The notes: generated from the letters alone by a model not told the origin. Counted from the first letter of the stretch, positions 46,937 through 60,000 are shown. The stretch is 64,000 nucleotides of DNA from Liolophura sinensis (GCF_032854445.1 NC_088295.1:54605249-54669248); one strand, 5' to 3'. Made by a program: numbers and translations.

Positions 46937-47450
46937 GAATTTGCCTTTCGGGGGCATTACCTTGCCACAGAATTGACCTTCATCAACATCATGCTATCAG
47001 AATATTGCCGGGCCAGAAAATTGCTCTTTGGGAACAGTACAATGTCAGACAATTGTCTTTCGTGAACATTAGCCTGTCAGAGAATTGCCCTTCTTAAAAA
47101 TTATCCTGTCAGAGAATTAGCCTTTGTGAACCTTACCCTGTCAGATAATTTTCTTTCCTGGACACTACCCTGCCAGCGAATTGCCCTTCGTGAACATTAC
47201 AGTGTCCGAGAATTGCCCTTTGTGAACATTACAATGTCAGAGAATTTCCCTTCGTGAACATTACCCTGTCAGAGAATTGCGCTTCGTGAACATTACCTTG
47301 TCCGAGAATTGCCCTTCGTGAACATTACCCTGTCCGAGAATTGCTCTTCGTGAACATTACCCTGTCAGTGAATTGCTCTTCGTGAACCTTACGCTGTCAG
47401 TGAATTGCTCTTCGTGAACCTTACGCTGTCAGTGAATTGCATTTTGGAAC
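46937..47450. repeat. 32-bp tandem repeat, about 16 degenerate copies
   Basis: The unit is gaattgcccttcgtgaacat followed by taccctgtcaga. Copies from about 47150 on are well kept; earlier ones drift. The array starts 83 bp past the stop codon of the peptide-precursor gene, so it probably lies in its 3' UTR. Confidence 0.9.
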
Positions 47451-48704
47451 ATTCCTCCCGATGAACAACTGCCCTATGGAAATAATCCTGCAATTGAAAA
47501 ATTGCCATTTAAGAAGATTACGATGCTGGATGACTTTTCCGAACACTGACTTTTAAAGGAAAGTTTCGGCTCCGGGAAAAGTATTCAATGAGAAACCTTG
47601 ATACTGATGAAATGAATTCCATTTTAGGTAGAATGCCTTTTTTGCTCTTTCCTTCCTGGCACTGAACCGTTGTGCTACACTGAAGAGCAAAAGAAACTAT
47701 ACAATAGTTCAAATGAGAGAATAGAATAGAATTTCCCCCAGAGGGTATGTTTGTTCGTGAAAGCATTATCATGTCATTCAGCACAAAATATGTACCTAAA
47801 GCAGGAAAATGTGATCGAATTTAAGATGTATAGTTCTTTTACTCATCAGTATATTTTATGCTTTCTTCTCGTATCGCTACCATACAAGAGTTTGAAGTAC
47901 TAACGTGTATCTTGTTATTGAAATGAAGTTAATAAACAATTCTGCATCGTAAGATTCTATTAAGTAAAACTGTTAATATTAATCCCCTGCTATTACTGGA
48001 AATATTAAATCACAGGGCACATTTATGCCGTTTAATCGGCTCCACCAATGAGAATGTTCCTTTATACAAGGTGGTCGTAACAAACGTCACGGTAGATTTA
48101 TTGAAAACACAGTACCTCTGTGATTGGAAAGCTTACTGCCACAAACAGTCTTCAAGCGCTTGTCAAAATTTTATATCAACGGATTCAAAGGCAGTGGTTG
48201 AGCAAGAGCATATACACGCAACAAAATGTTGTAATGGTAATTTTAACATCCATTTGTCATAATAGTCAAAGATGCATTATTTCAAATGATTTTACTTTCA
48301 GGGACACCAGCTTTTATCGGAATTGAATATAAAACAAAATTTGTCATTTTAGGAGCAATGATATAGCTTTGTAGGAATTCATGATACTTAGATTGTCGAT
48401 CAGCGACTGTTTACTAAACTAAATCAATAAATGTCTCTCGTAACCAATATAGTTATTTAATAAAAGCAGCATTTCTTCCTTACTAAGGAGTTTCTGTTCG
48501 TTATTTTAGGAGCCGCTTAATAAACCATACAGTTACATTTTTTTTCCGGTAAAGGTGGTTTTCTTCTTTTGACTTGTAATCCTATCGACTTTCATTGAAA
48601 ATGTCAAAATTGCTTCACTGAGGTTTTAGATTCAAAAACTTTCCGGAAAAATAGTGGAATACGTTTGAACAATGGAAAGATAGTAACCTTCTCCAAGTGT
48701 ATCA
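47451..48704. other. 3' flank of the peptide-precursor gene; no gene seen
   Basis: AATAAA at 47931-47936 is a candidate poly(A) signal, which would give a 3' UTR of about 1.1 kb. The rest shows no supported coding sequence. Confidence 0.4.
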
Positions 48705-48716
48705 TTTGTCGTTATA

Positions 48717-48986
48717 TTTATTTATTTATTTATTTGATTGGCGTTTTACGCCGTACTCAAGAATATTTCACTTATACGACGGCGACCAGCATTATGGTGG
48801 GGGGAAACCGGGCAGAGCCCGGGGGAAACCCACGACCATCCGCAGGTTGCTGATGGACCTTCCCACGTACGGCCGGAGAGGAAGCCAGCTTGAGCTGGAC
48901 TTGAACTCACAGCGACCGTATTGGTGAGAGGCTTCCGGGCCATTACGCTGCTCTATCGCGCTAACCGACTGAGCCACGGAGGCCCC
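48717..48986 (-). mobile_element. Full-length young SINE (family 1, best copy)
   Basis: On the minus strand it reads ggggcctccgtggctcagtc, with box A TGGCTCAGTCGG and box B GTTCAAGTCC. The central domain (cgggctctgcccggtttccc) and the end ttgagtacggcgtaaaacgc with an (AAAT)n tail follow. TTTGTCGTTATA at 48705-48716 and TTTATCGTTATA at 48987-48998 are the target-site duplication. Confidence 0.96.
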
Positions 48987-48998
48987 TTTATCGTTATA

Positions 48999-49789
48999 CG
49001 AAAGTAAGCTAATCCTTTTCACAATTCTGGGCCAGTCTGTGTCGGCGTTTGTATACCAACTCGTGCAGCAAGAACAATTTCCAAAGCAATGTTGAACACT
49101 AACCACCAAATTCCTAAGTACACAAAGTACGAAATAAGGACGCCTTCATGTAAAGAGAAGCAGTCAAAAGTTTCAATAATGATGGAGGAACATTCGAGGC
49201 GAATGAACTCCTCGTCAGCTTTTGAGCTTGCCTCCATGTACACTGTGTGCAGTTAAACAGCCGTCCACTCACCCCTTTATCCCGGGCACTCTGGTTTCCT
49301 CCACCGTTAATTAAACGGACCACCATGGTGTAACAGGAAAATTCGTAAGTATGATATTTATCAACAATGAAATAAATTCACTCACTTCTGCATCAGGGAT
49401 GACTTATCATACGTAACAGCTCATACGTAACCTGGAGTTTGACTCACTAAAGGCTGAAAATCTGTGGACCGACTCATCTGTCTATGTACAAGTAGTGTGT
49501 CAGGTCAGTTTCGCCGCTTGTGGGTTATTCGTATGGGTGGCGGAGGCGGGTGAGGCGACGGAGTAAATCCTGGGTTATTCTTATCGGGGGAGGAGGCGGC
49601 GGAGGGTGAGTCGGTGGGAGCGGTAAGTAAAAGGAGGGCTATGATTGGAGGGGTCGTGCGCATGCGTCATCATCATCATGACGCCATGACGTCATAGGAC
49701 GTGGGATAACGTCTTGGTGTTCCAGAAGGTGTGTGATGTTCTGGAAGCGTCTCTGTTGTAGTAGGTCAAAGCTTACGAACGTGGGGTGA
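48999..49789. other. Unassigned, with G-rich and CRE-like stretches
   Basis: No gene seen. A weak SINE-like piece (tggtttcctccaccgttaat) lies near 49290. At 49520-49640 the plus strand is G-rich (ggcggaggcgggtgaggcga, then ggaggaggcggcggaggg). Near 49680 'atgacgccatgacgtcatag' contains TGACGTCA. Confidence 0.4.
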
Positions 49790-50513
49790 CCAAGGCTCTC
49801 GGAGGCCGGCCACATCATGAGCCAACCGCGACAGATGTTAATCGGGAGGAAGATTTTGTTGGGGACACCGTAGCTGCAGTGGTACCCGACCCACGGACTT
49901 GTCGTCATCGGGTTGTATCAGGCCGTCCAGTATACACCGAAGACCTGCTTCCGTGAATTAGCCTTCCACGTGACCTGAGCTCGTCATCAAGGGGACGTGT
50001 ACCCTACTAAAGCCTTGATCGGGGAATCCATGGGGTTGTTGGGGGAATTCAGGGTACGGCAAAACGATCACGAACCAAGATCGCCATGTGAATGTCAAAG
50101 TGTGCACTTTGAAAAAGGCGCGGATCTTGCTCAATCACTCCTTGTGCTGTGAGATCGAAGAAATCGATGAGGATACCTACGAGGTCACCTACAGCAAGAA
50201 AACCATTCGATACAATTTACCCTTGTAAACTGGGTGCATGGTCTACCAGTACACCAAGCTCCGCTTGCTGGAGTTTTATTACAAATCATTGCTCTGTGCT
50301 CCAAGACGTACTATTGTTATGGAGGAGACAACAACATGGACAAAATTTCGTGCAAAAGGGTGAGTCGAAGGAAAGACCTGTACCTGTCCATCCTCCGCAA
50401 TTAGCAAAGTGAAGACGGGGTCAACCGAGGCATGCATGTGCGAGGCCACCAGATGTTTTCGTACGTCCGGCAAGCGGAAAGTTCTGGATGGTAGTGTGTA
50501 CCTGGACATCTAG
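49790..50513 (+). pseudogene. Family-B DNA polymerase relic (copy 2), internally deleted
   Basis: It is related to copy 1 but on the plus strand. Pieces in order: MSQPRQMLIGRKILLGTP, then THGLVVIGLYQAVQYTPKTC, then KARILLNHSLCCEIEEI and DEDTYEVTYSKKTIRYNLPL, then TGCMVYQYTKLRLLEFYYK. The frame jumps straight to LCSKTYYCYGG, so the segment holding motif C (DTDS) is gone. DGVNRGMHV follows, and the protein end KVLDGSVYLDI stops at 50513, so the original C-terminus is kept. Several stops and shifts make it a pseudogene. No other genes of a Polinton-type element were recognised around it. Confidence 0.8.
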
Positions 50514-53500
50514 AGATGACCCCCAACCCAACCAGCCAACCAACCATTCATCCAGCATAGCCCAGCTTAGCCTAACCTTCTTATTCCAATGGTCCTTTTG
50601 AGGGCGAACCACATCCTCGATCGAAAATCGTCTAATAAAACGAAAAAAAAAAAAATACCCACATTGAAAAAAAAAACAGTATTATATTTTTTGGTGTGAT
50701 CTCATTTTATTTTTTATTTTTCAAACAACAATAAACAACGAACAGAGGTCGGATACCAAGCATACGTTCTGCACAATGTTATACATGTCTATATATTATT
50801 ATCGGTGGGGCATTTCTTTAAAAGTATGTACAATTTCAAATGATTTCCATAAACAAAGACTGGGGGTCGGATAACAAGAATGCATCCGCCCATTTCTATA
50901 TATTATTGTCGATGGGACATGTCTTTAAAGGTATGGTACAATCTCGTTTTTTTGAAAATCATTTCAATGAACAAAGAACGCAGGTCGACACCAAACATGA
51001 TATCAAACGTACTGAGAATACAGTTACATGAGCTGGACTTGAAATCAGAGCGACCGCATTGGTGAGAGGCTCCTGGGTCATTACGCTGCGCTAAAGCGCT
51101 AACCTACTGAGCCACAGAGGCCCCAACATGCTGTATCTTCATAACATATAATATAACACAATGACACTCCTCAACAGATATAGGCTATAAATTGCCCACT
51201 ACTCAAAGTTTCTTTAAACTGACTCAGCACTTTTGGAGCCCTGAGATTGAAATTGTAAGGGATTCAGTGGAACCCATGCTTATACCTTACTCATTGAGCT
51301 ACAATCCGCTCCTTGGTTTGGTCCAGAAGGTTTACGGATTGTAAGGACAAGGTAGCAGAATATTCAAATGAAGAGGCATTAATCAGTAAAATATGGTCCT
51401 CCAATGGTAATTTTATCTTTTGTATTTTCCCTTTTTTTGTTTCCAGCTCTCAAAAGTTTACATACAAATATGAATTTGTTTTAAATATTAAAGTGCTTGG
51501 TAATAGGCGGATGTACATGACTACGATTCATTTCAGTTGATCCATGTTGAAAAAAAAATGGTGAAAACATGCACAAATAAGCATAAAATTCTATCACTGA
51601 GAAAGTTACTAAAGCTTTCTGAAATAAAAAGGAAAGACGAAGGTCCGATCCGTGGAGATGAATTGCGATTACAAAGTTGTCGCCCCTTGGCCTAACAGCC
51701 GTACATATTGAGCAACTACCATTTACATCGTGGCTACTTTATTGAATAGTTCAAGAATCTTTGTCTTCTATATGATAAGTGAAAAAAATCAGTGTGAATG
51801 AGATAGAAGCTCTTAACTATGTTTTCACTTTGCTGATTGGATCAACAAAGGAAACCCTTCTCTCCACTTGATCTACCTTCACAGCATGGAGACATATATC
51901 GGCCACAAAAGGGAGAAAATAACCGTCATCTGCGTTTCATAAAGACACAAGAAAACAATTATTTTTTGTTCGCATGTGTTGGCATGGAAAGCCTATAATC
52001 ATTCTGAATTTGAAAGAAAAGAACGTATTAAGAGAACCCAGTCCGATATAAAGATATAGAAAATGTACTGTACCAGTCAGGAATTTTGCAATGTAGAATA
52101 AAATGTATATTTTAATCGTATATTTTAATGGGCATCGTAATATCTACTAAAAACGTTAGCGCTACTCTGGTTTAAATTATAATTAGTGTCTCTGTCAATG
52201 TGATGTATCATGAGAGAAACCCCTCGATACCAAGCTGAAATATTGAATAGCTTATCTGCTATATGCCGTCCGTATTTTACAGTTATGATGTGGGCATGAA
52301 AGCTCTAAAATTGGAAGAAGACAAGCTGTTCGGGGAGAGGTGTGCAGCTGATGGTGCACGCCTATAGCGGGTTCCGCTAAGAAATAGTGGCACAAAGTTG
52401 TTTTCAGAAACTCAAAGAAATGGATCAACAGAATGAAGATTCAGCCTCGATATCGAGTTGATGCCACTTATAGGAGATAACATATGAGATAGACATTTTG
52501 CAGGATTGATAGCGATGTTTCTATGACATGATTGGCTGTTCATCTTAGATATGTTCTCACCCACTCAGTATGCTACATCAAAGCAGAATACCAGATTCCT
52601 GGTACTGGAGATGTTATCCACAGCCTGGGATCGAGCAAATCGCACCAAACAACACCTGTCTATCACAGCGAAGATGATGATTTGATTTGGTTGTCGCTTA
52701 ACGCTGATCAGGAATATTTTCGCTCATAGGATTGTGGTCAGTTTTTTGGTATTGAGGGAACCGGAATGTCCAGGGTAAACCATAGACCTTTGGAAAGTTA
52801 TGAACAAATTTTCGCGCAAGCATGCATACAGTATTATTGGAAGACAAGTGATCTTCAATGAATTCAAGGCTGTGCAAACGGTCACACGAGCTTCGTCGAT
52901 CATTTATTCTCTCCAAGGCCCTCTCACAACCTGTGAGAGCGAGGAAATGAAAAATTCCATGTTCAAGGCAGGTTTTGAATTCTCAACTGGCATGTCCTAA
53001 CGATTAAAAAGGCGAACTTTGGTCGTCCCTAAACCACGCCAGGTCTTCATAGATGATGATCTATACTCGTCTAATATCATTATACGCCATATAAAACATA
53101 ACTGTAACCAAACTATGAGCCGTGTAATTAATATCTTATCCTTTATGTTACACAACTGTGTCATCATTCAGTCAATCAAACGACGACAATGGTGAGTTTA
53201 CTAACGCAAATAATCAGATTATTAGAGCATTGCTACGGTCAGATCTTAGAAAATGTGCCTTTGGCAATATATCTCGTCCACCGAGTAAATTTAGGTGTCG
53301 GAATTTACTCCCACATACTTTTTTCCATTTCCTCCAATTTCTGATGAGAGTCATTTTTAACCCCAGGTCAAAACCGACCTAGTCCCCGAGGCCTCGTCCC
53401 TCTGTATTGTTTTCATCTTAATGTTCATTATACGTGATAGGAACACAGCATTTTGTGTAAATTTAGGTTATTGACGTAAAAAAAATATGAGAATTAAAAT

Positions 53501-53552
53501 TACAGCATTAGGCCTATTAACATCTAATTCTGCTTCAGTCACTGCGCTACAA
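50514..53552. other. Non-coding stretch
   Basis: No supported gene. A-rich runs lie at 50641-50690. 'tatatattattatcggtggg' and 'tatatattattgtcgatggg' near 50790 and 50900 mark an imperfect duplication of about 115 bp. A heavily diverged SINE-like piece may lie at 52700-52800. Confidence 0.4.
51027..51124 (-). mobile_element. SINE head fragment (family 1)
   Basis: Only the tRNA-like head remains. It reads tggctcagtaggttagcg then gttcaagtcc-like box B on the minus strand and ends ggcccc. It is 3'-truncated, which is unusual for this family. Confidence 0.85.
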
Positions 53553-53672
53553 TTTTATTTATTTGTTTGATTGGTGTTCTACGCCGTACTCAAGAATATT
53601 TCACTTATGCCACTTCGGCCAGCATTATGGTGGGTGGAAACGGGGGAAGCCGACGACCATCCGCAGGTTGCC
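53553..53672 (-). mobile_element. SINE 3' fragment (family 1)
   Basis: The tail tgattggtgttctacgccgt and the central domain remain, up to ccatccgcaggttgcc. The head is missing. Confidence 0.85.
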
Positions 53673-54095
53673 ATAACTCTATACCTCTTGAGTGCTTTTA
53701 GCCATTTTTACCAAACTTATAGCACGTGCACATTCAGGCAAGGAAAGAATCTTATTCCTTGTTTTTGACCTTGACCTTTGGGGTCATTAAAGTTATATTT
53801 TGTGACAGAATTAAAACCACACTATATGTTAAATTGCATGAGCAACTGTTATTAGATTTATACCATATTTGCTCTATGCAAGTCATGTAGAGGAATTCCA
53901 AGAGCATTGCCCCATGGGATTCTGAGTTTATTATGCCATCATAAGTTGACTCCACGACATATCACCTGGAAATTTATGCTTTATCACGACAACAACCGGA
54001 TAAAGCTAGGTATCATGAGCTGAAGCAACGACGCCCACATTATTCCTGGCAGACAAACAGAATAGTTATTTGAACGTGTAAATCAATAAATCAGT

Positions 54096-54735
54096 TGTGA
54101 TCACGCTGTCGCTGAGGTATCAGTCACCCGACTGTGCATCCCTGACTAGCAATGTCACCTGTGATCACGACGTCACTGAGATATCAGTCACCCGACTCAG
54201 CATCCCTGACTAGCACTGTCACCTGTTATCACGACGTCACTGAGGTATCAGTCACCCGACTCAGTATCACTCACTAGCACTGTCAGCTGTGATCACGACG
54301 TCACTGAGATATCAGTCACCCGACTCAGCATCCCTGACTAGCAATGTCACCTGTGATCACGACGTCACTGAGATATCAGTCACCCGACTCAGCATCCCTG
54401 ACTAGCACTGTCACCTGTTATCACGACGTCACTGAGGTATCAGTCACCCGACTCAGTATCACTCACTAGCACTGTCAGCTGTGATCACGACGTCACTGAG
54501 ATATCAGTCACCCGACTCAGCATCCCTGACTAGCACTGTCACCTGTGATCACGACGTCACTGAGATATCAGTCACCCGACTCAGCATCCCTGACTAGCAC
54601 TGTCACCTGTTATCACGACGTCACTGAGGTATCAGTCACCCGACTCAGTATCACTCACTAGCACTGTCAGCTGTGATCATGAAATCATTCAGGTATCAGT
54701 CACCCGACTCAGCATCCCTCGCTAGAACTGTCAGC
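54096..54735. repeat. 64-bp satellite with 192-bp higher-order repeat
   Basis: Ten units start at 54096, 54160, 54224, 54288, 54352, 54416, 54480, 54544, 54608 and 54672. The unit starts tgtgatcacgacgtcactga and includes gatatcagtcacccgactca. Every third unit (54224, 54416, 54608) is a distinct type: tgttatc, gaggtatc, cagtatcactcac, then a cagc end. The array therefore amplified as trimers of 192 bp. First and last units are diverged, as expected at array edges. Confidence 0.95.
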
Positions 54736-56160
54736 CTTGTCACAATCATATAGTCTACATGTTTAGATGGCAGGGCAGACATCAGGTAACAGTAAAGTTA
54801 CCACAACATGAATTCAAAACTACTTAAATTAAAGAAGATTTTTCACCAAGACCGTTTGATTAGAGAAAAATATCTTGAGCTGAAGTAACGACGCCCACAA
54901 ACGCCATGTAACATTAACAAGGCACTACAACAAACACTTCCGTCAGGTTTCGATTTTATTATCTACAGGTACAGACTGGATCGCGAGACGCTTGCTGCTG
55001 ATATACAAGGCGCAAGTTAATGTAAATTGCCGAGGAAATTTAATTTCGCCCCCTTACCTGATAAACTTGGTATTTGCTGTGCAAGCGGATGTATCTCAGG
55101 GGAGTGAGGGTAGCATTGAGAGTTAAAACTGTGGTTTTTGTAAGAACAACAATTTCTTCACTTTAACAGACAGAATTTATAAATACTGATAAATGACATT
55201 GCGCCTGAGCTCTTGATCCGCTCAACATTTATCTCAACATTATACGGACAGTAATGTTATTACCTAATGAATAATTTGATAGATAAACGATAAAAAATCT
55301 ATAAATTGACAAAGGTAATAAATAACATGAAACCGGACAACACTTCACTTGTGTCATTACTAACTTTAAGTCATTGAGTAAGTAACTACCCAGCATCTTA
55401 TAAGAAAATATGGCGTTAAGCAACTATCAGATAAATAAAAAATTGCCCATGTTTTGAGAGATAACGCACGCTTTACAAACACAGTATAAAGGCATATGGG
55501 AAGGAAAATAAAATGTTTAAATAAAATCTAATTTATGTACTTGATAGTGATTCACATTTCATATCTTAAGATACAGATTACATGTATAGTGATGAAACTC
55601 GGTTTTACTGTAACACATGTTGTTCCCTCTTGTGTGTCACTGTTGTTGCATTAATATTTGATTCTGACGGATTATCTCCCTTGCATGGTATAGACAAAAT
55701 TATGACCAAAGGAGAGGAAGTTTATATTCTTAATAATTTCCCATAAGCGATAATTTTAACGTATAGTCCTGTAACTCAGTCTCCAACAATCCATGGTCAA
55801 TAATATTGGTGCCTATACTTTGCCCAGTCTGTGAGAAAGCAGCCATGGACATGTGGGAGGGGTACGTAGCATCGTGATGTGGAAGTCACTCGGAGACTCA
55901 TCTCGAACTGGCACGTTGTACCCTTCCTCCAGCAATTTCAAACTTTCATCAGTAAAACTCACAGGTGTTCAAAGTTCAGGGATTTACATTCATGAAAGTG
56001 GTAATGAGATCCATTACGGGTTCCTTATTGTCGACGGGGCTCCAGAACATGGCACTGGGTAATCGATTTTCGCAGTAGGCTAATGTGGAATGATATTAAT
56101 AATACTACTGTGCGATTAGAATTGCGAGGTGTACGTGTTTCATCACATTCATCACATTCA
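54736..56160. other. Non-coding or unassigned
   Basis: No firm gene. A minus-strand open stretch at 55968-55813 (DESLKLLEEGYNVPVRDE) and a plus-strand frame at 55853-56062 overlap each other; neither has enough support. A repeated phrase (agctgaagtaacgacgccca) occurs near 54020 and 54880, on both sides of the satellite. Confidence 0.4.
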
Positions 56161-56207
56161 TCCGTCCGTCCGTCCGTCCGTCCGTCCGTCCGTCCGTCCG
56201 TCCGTCC
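56161..56207. repeat. (TCCG)n microsatellite, about 12 copies
   Basis: Perfect tccg repeats, followed by an imperfect continuation. Confidence 0.97.
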
Positions 56208-56674
56208 ATTTATCAGTGTGTCCGTCCCTATGTCCATGGGTCGGTATTAAAATGATTTTTAAACTTTGACAATCATCTGTAAAGCTTTGAAAATCGTTTT
56301 TTTTTGTGTGTGTGGGTGCAAGTGCACAAGGCTTGTCTAGGGCAACACAGTGGATTTGTTCTGAGCGGTGCCTTTCTACGCTGAGTGTATGATATTGGCT
56401 TACATTCACCACTGTGCAAAATTACGCAGTAAAAGTGAAATAAAAAATTGTAAAAATATACATATTTCTCATTCAGGTTTTTTTTTGCGGTTCCATATTT
56501 ACTCATTTTTCTCTGGGACATGTTTTTGTATTTACACTATCTGATCTTAAATGCAAAGTATACTGACCGAGAAGAAATGATAGTGGTAACTATTTGCTAT
56601 AATCAATTTTGACTAAGATATATAGGTTAATCCCCATAACCAAGACAAAATAAATCTCCTGCTCAGAAAGGACA

Positions 56675-57020
56675 TTCATGTCTAACAAACGCAAACGAGG
56701 AATGTCCAGAAAGAACACTTACGCCCTACATCTGGAAAACGGAAACGAGGAATGCCCAGAAATAACATTTACACCTGAAAAACAGAAACTAGAAATGCCC
56801 CAAAATAACATTTACATCTGGGAAACGGAAACGAGGAATACCCAGAAATAACATTTACATCTGGAAAACGTAAACGAGGAATACTCAGTCATGCCCCACA
56901 TCTGGAAAACGGAAACATAGAATGTCCAGAAAAATCAAATATGTCCCCCATCTAGAAAAGGGGAAGAAGAAATGTCCAGAAACAATTCTTATATCCCACA
57001 TCTGGCAAACGGAACGAGAT
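56675..57020. repeat. Degenerate 43-50-bp tandem repeat, about 8 copies
   Basis: The unit includes ggaaacgaggaatgcccaga and aataacatttacatctgg. Spacing varies (43, 43, 43, then 41-51 bp), and copies are clearly diverged. Confidence 0.8.
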
Positions 57021-60000
57021 GTTTTACACAACTTGGCATACAAGAACGTTTTCTAATACGTATCTGTTGGACTAAAGTGTTCAGCGCTGAGATTTCGTGT
57101 AGCCGAAAGAGCCATGGTTGTTGGGTAACTAAAGTATCTATGCATGGAAATATTCAGAGCTCCATGAAGTTTGCCATAGGCTTCCTCACGTAACGCAAGG
57201 GGATGAAAGAGACAAAAACCAGTGCTGAACACAATACCTTCTTTGTGAAAGAATGAAGTCTAACGCCTGTAATCCTATCAATCAATGGTGACCCAATTTC
57301 CCCCATAATCAAATTATTGAATTATTCCCACATGTCTCGGCCACCCAGCTTAAATCACAGTTCTGTGGAAATCCGTATATTCGTAGGCCATTTCTCGTGA
57401 TAAATTTTGACTAAGATATAGGTTAATTCCCATGAACTTCAAAACCCGACAAAAATCATTCTCAGTCACGTAATAGAATTCTTAGAAAACACCAAGAACC
57501 AGCACAACGACCTCTCCCCCCCTCCACCACCACTTCACCGACCCACCTTCTTTTCCTTGACATTTCTATTTGTTACGATACCGGAAGTGAAGGACACAAG
57601 AGCGTCAGACAGAATGATGATTCACATTGATGTCACTTGCGCTCTACGACTGTAATGAACGTGGAATTGAAATTTTAAAATTGGATATTGAATATCAGCT
57701 TATTGAATAAAGAATAATAGTCATTTTGTTGGAGTGACCGGTTAAGCCTGTTAATCTGTAAGAATAGGTTTCCCTGACAGTTATGTACAATGGTTAAGCT
57801 AACAGTAATTAACGGTTCTTTGATCTGCTTCCTTTGCAGCTCGACGCTCTTGTTTTGTTATACAAAGGACATAACAAAGGAAAGTGATCGTCGTCCTAGA
57901 AGCCAAGGTGTCACCGTGTTCTTATTTACTATCTACCTGAAACACCCATGTTATAATTTGGTCGACGAAACTACAGGTACTGTGATGAGCTCCACGTAGC
58001 CCATTAGGTCACCTCGGTGTGTTCACAATAGCGGAAGTACTCTGTGCCTTCAAGATAACTGTTTATCAAGATTTATTTTTACAGGCCATTAGAAATAAAG
58101 TGCAATACATAGGTTCTCGATGGCACCCAAACAACTACAATCACGTAGAAAATCGAATAATCAAGAATCGAACAATATATCTGGACAAGCTAGAAATAAA
58201 TGTCTACAGGTGGAAAGTTTCTCAGAATGGCGAGGTACCATAAGATAAGGTGACATACAACAAGACATCCATAGCACGAGGCACCAAGGGGCAAAGCCCT
58301 CATACGACGACGTACCATAGCCGTACCACAAGACACTATCAAACGAATTTAGGGATATAAACCATTTATATCAACAAGACGAGGGATAATCTACATTCAT
58401 CGATCATATTGAGAAGAAACCCATTCAAAATGTTCTTTGAGGCTATGCGACAAATTATCCATTTATAATCACAGCACACTCTAATAAGCTTTGAAGAATC
58501 CATGGTGATGAGAAAAAGCCGAAACAGACATCAGTGGTTCTTCCTACCCAATGCCCTATTTAATCACCATTGACTGAGCCGTCTCTTAGAGCGTCCATAA
58601 TCTAAACCACCGCCATTTCTTGATTTTCTCACCGAGACGCTATTGTCTAATCGGACCTGAAGATGGTGTCATTAACACTGGCACAAAAAGGTGGTCTTTC
58701 TGAAATATGAGAAGCTATTATCTATGAAACTAGAAGCTCGTGTTATTGCATGTATGAGGCAACTTGGAAATGCCATTCAAGTCGAAATACGATTCAAGGA
58801 CCACATTCGACTATATGACACTGCGCAGACCGTTGCATTCAGATGATATATGCGTGTAATATTTATCCACACTAAACATGGTATACACCATGTGTACTAC
58901 TGCATTGATTATACATTGATCACGATTGTTTCCGAAACAAATATGTGTGATTGGTGCGATTTGGTGTACAGCGAGGCGGGTTCAGGTGAGTGCAGGAAAC
59001 GCCTCCGCTCACGCAGTCTGTTACTGTTGACTTTCAAGTAGAGGACAAAGGACGCGGCCGTCTTGAACGCCTTGGGGAAACCACCCTGTTCGATATTTCA
59101 CCGACTTTTGATCTATTGTGTATCAGTTATATCTCATCTGTTCTGTCGTGTCATATTTGACGAGAACTTTGTTATGGGCATATACGTTCATTGGACTGAT
59201 AACTGTGTGTATTTACATATCCCAGAAGAGCACTGGTCACGGACGGTGCCTTCTAATGCTATATGTCGGAAAGGGAGCCTTGTTAGCAGCGGTGTGAAAT
59301 TAAAACCCTTGACCTTAGTCAGAAATTCAAACTCCACACCCTATGTCATACAGAGTTCCATAGCTCAATAGGAACTAGAGCATATAAAATCAGAAGGGTT
59401 TTCACTCTACGTTTATTTTTCTTCACTCGGTAATACTAGTGTCTGCAACGTGGACAGACAGTGAGGCAGAATAACGTGTAGACCTTGCTTTGTCAAATTC
59501 ACTTAAAGGGAAAGACCGCAAAAAATCGAAGTAGGCATCACTAAAAACATCACTTAAAACTGTATAGAAGTATACCTTCATTTATTTTTTTAGATTTTTG
59601 TGCAAAGAGTTAAAGGCGCTCAAACATTTGAATTCTAAGGTATAATTTATGGACCATACTATCATAGGCTAGGAACTCTGACATCACAGGAAGTTTTTTT
59701 TTTAACTCTAATCACGACACTGAATGTTGGGATAACTCTTTTTACCCACGAGCGAAAGTTTACTGAAATAATATTACCAAAAAGGCCTTCCTTCTGGTTA
59801 ACATCAGGAAAAAATGCGATATGACGTCAGTGTTCCTAGATACAGTCAGTAGGGCTCATAAAGCCCACCATACTTTTCAAATATTTGAATGCCTTTAACA
59901 CTCTTAAAAAATCTGAAGAGATAAACGAAACTATTTTTACCCATAGCTTTCTGTTGTCTGTTAGATGAAACTTACTGCATATTTTAGCTTTCTTTTACTT

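Noticed and set aside
48746-48943. Several ORFs of 60-105 codons with similar peptides (also at 15369-15581, 42269-42466 and 21724-21969).
   Set aside because: They are translations of SINE copies, which explains why the peptides resemble each other.
56025-56412. Minus-strand ORFs rich in DGRT repeats.
   Set aside because: They are translations of the (TCCG)n microsatellite.
57790-58243. Two exon-like frames (57840-57975 and 58085-58208) with good acceptor and donor edges.
   Set aside because: Joining them puts a stop at the start of the second exon because the phases do not match, and neither peptide is recognised.
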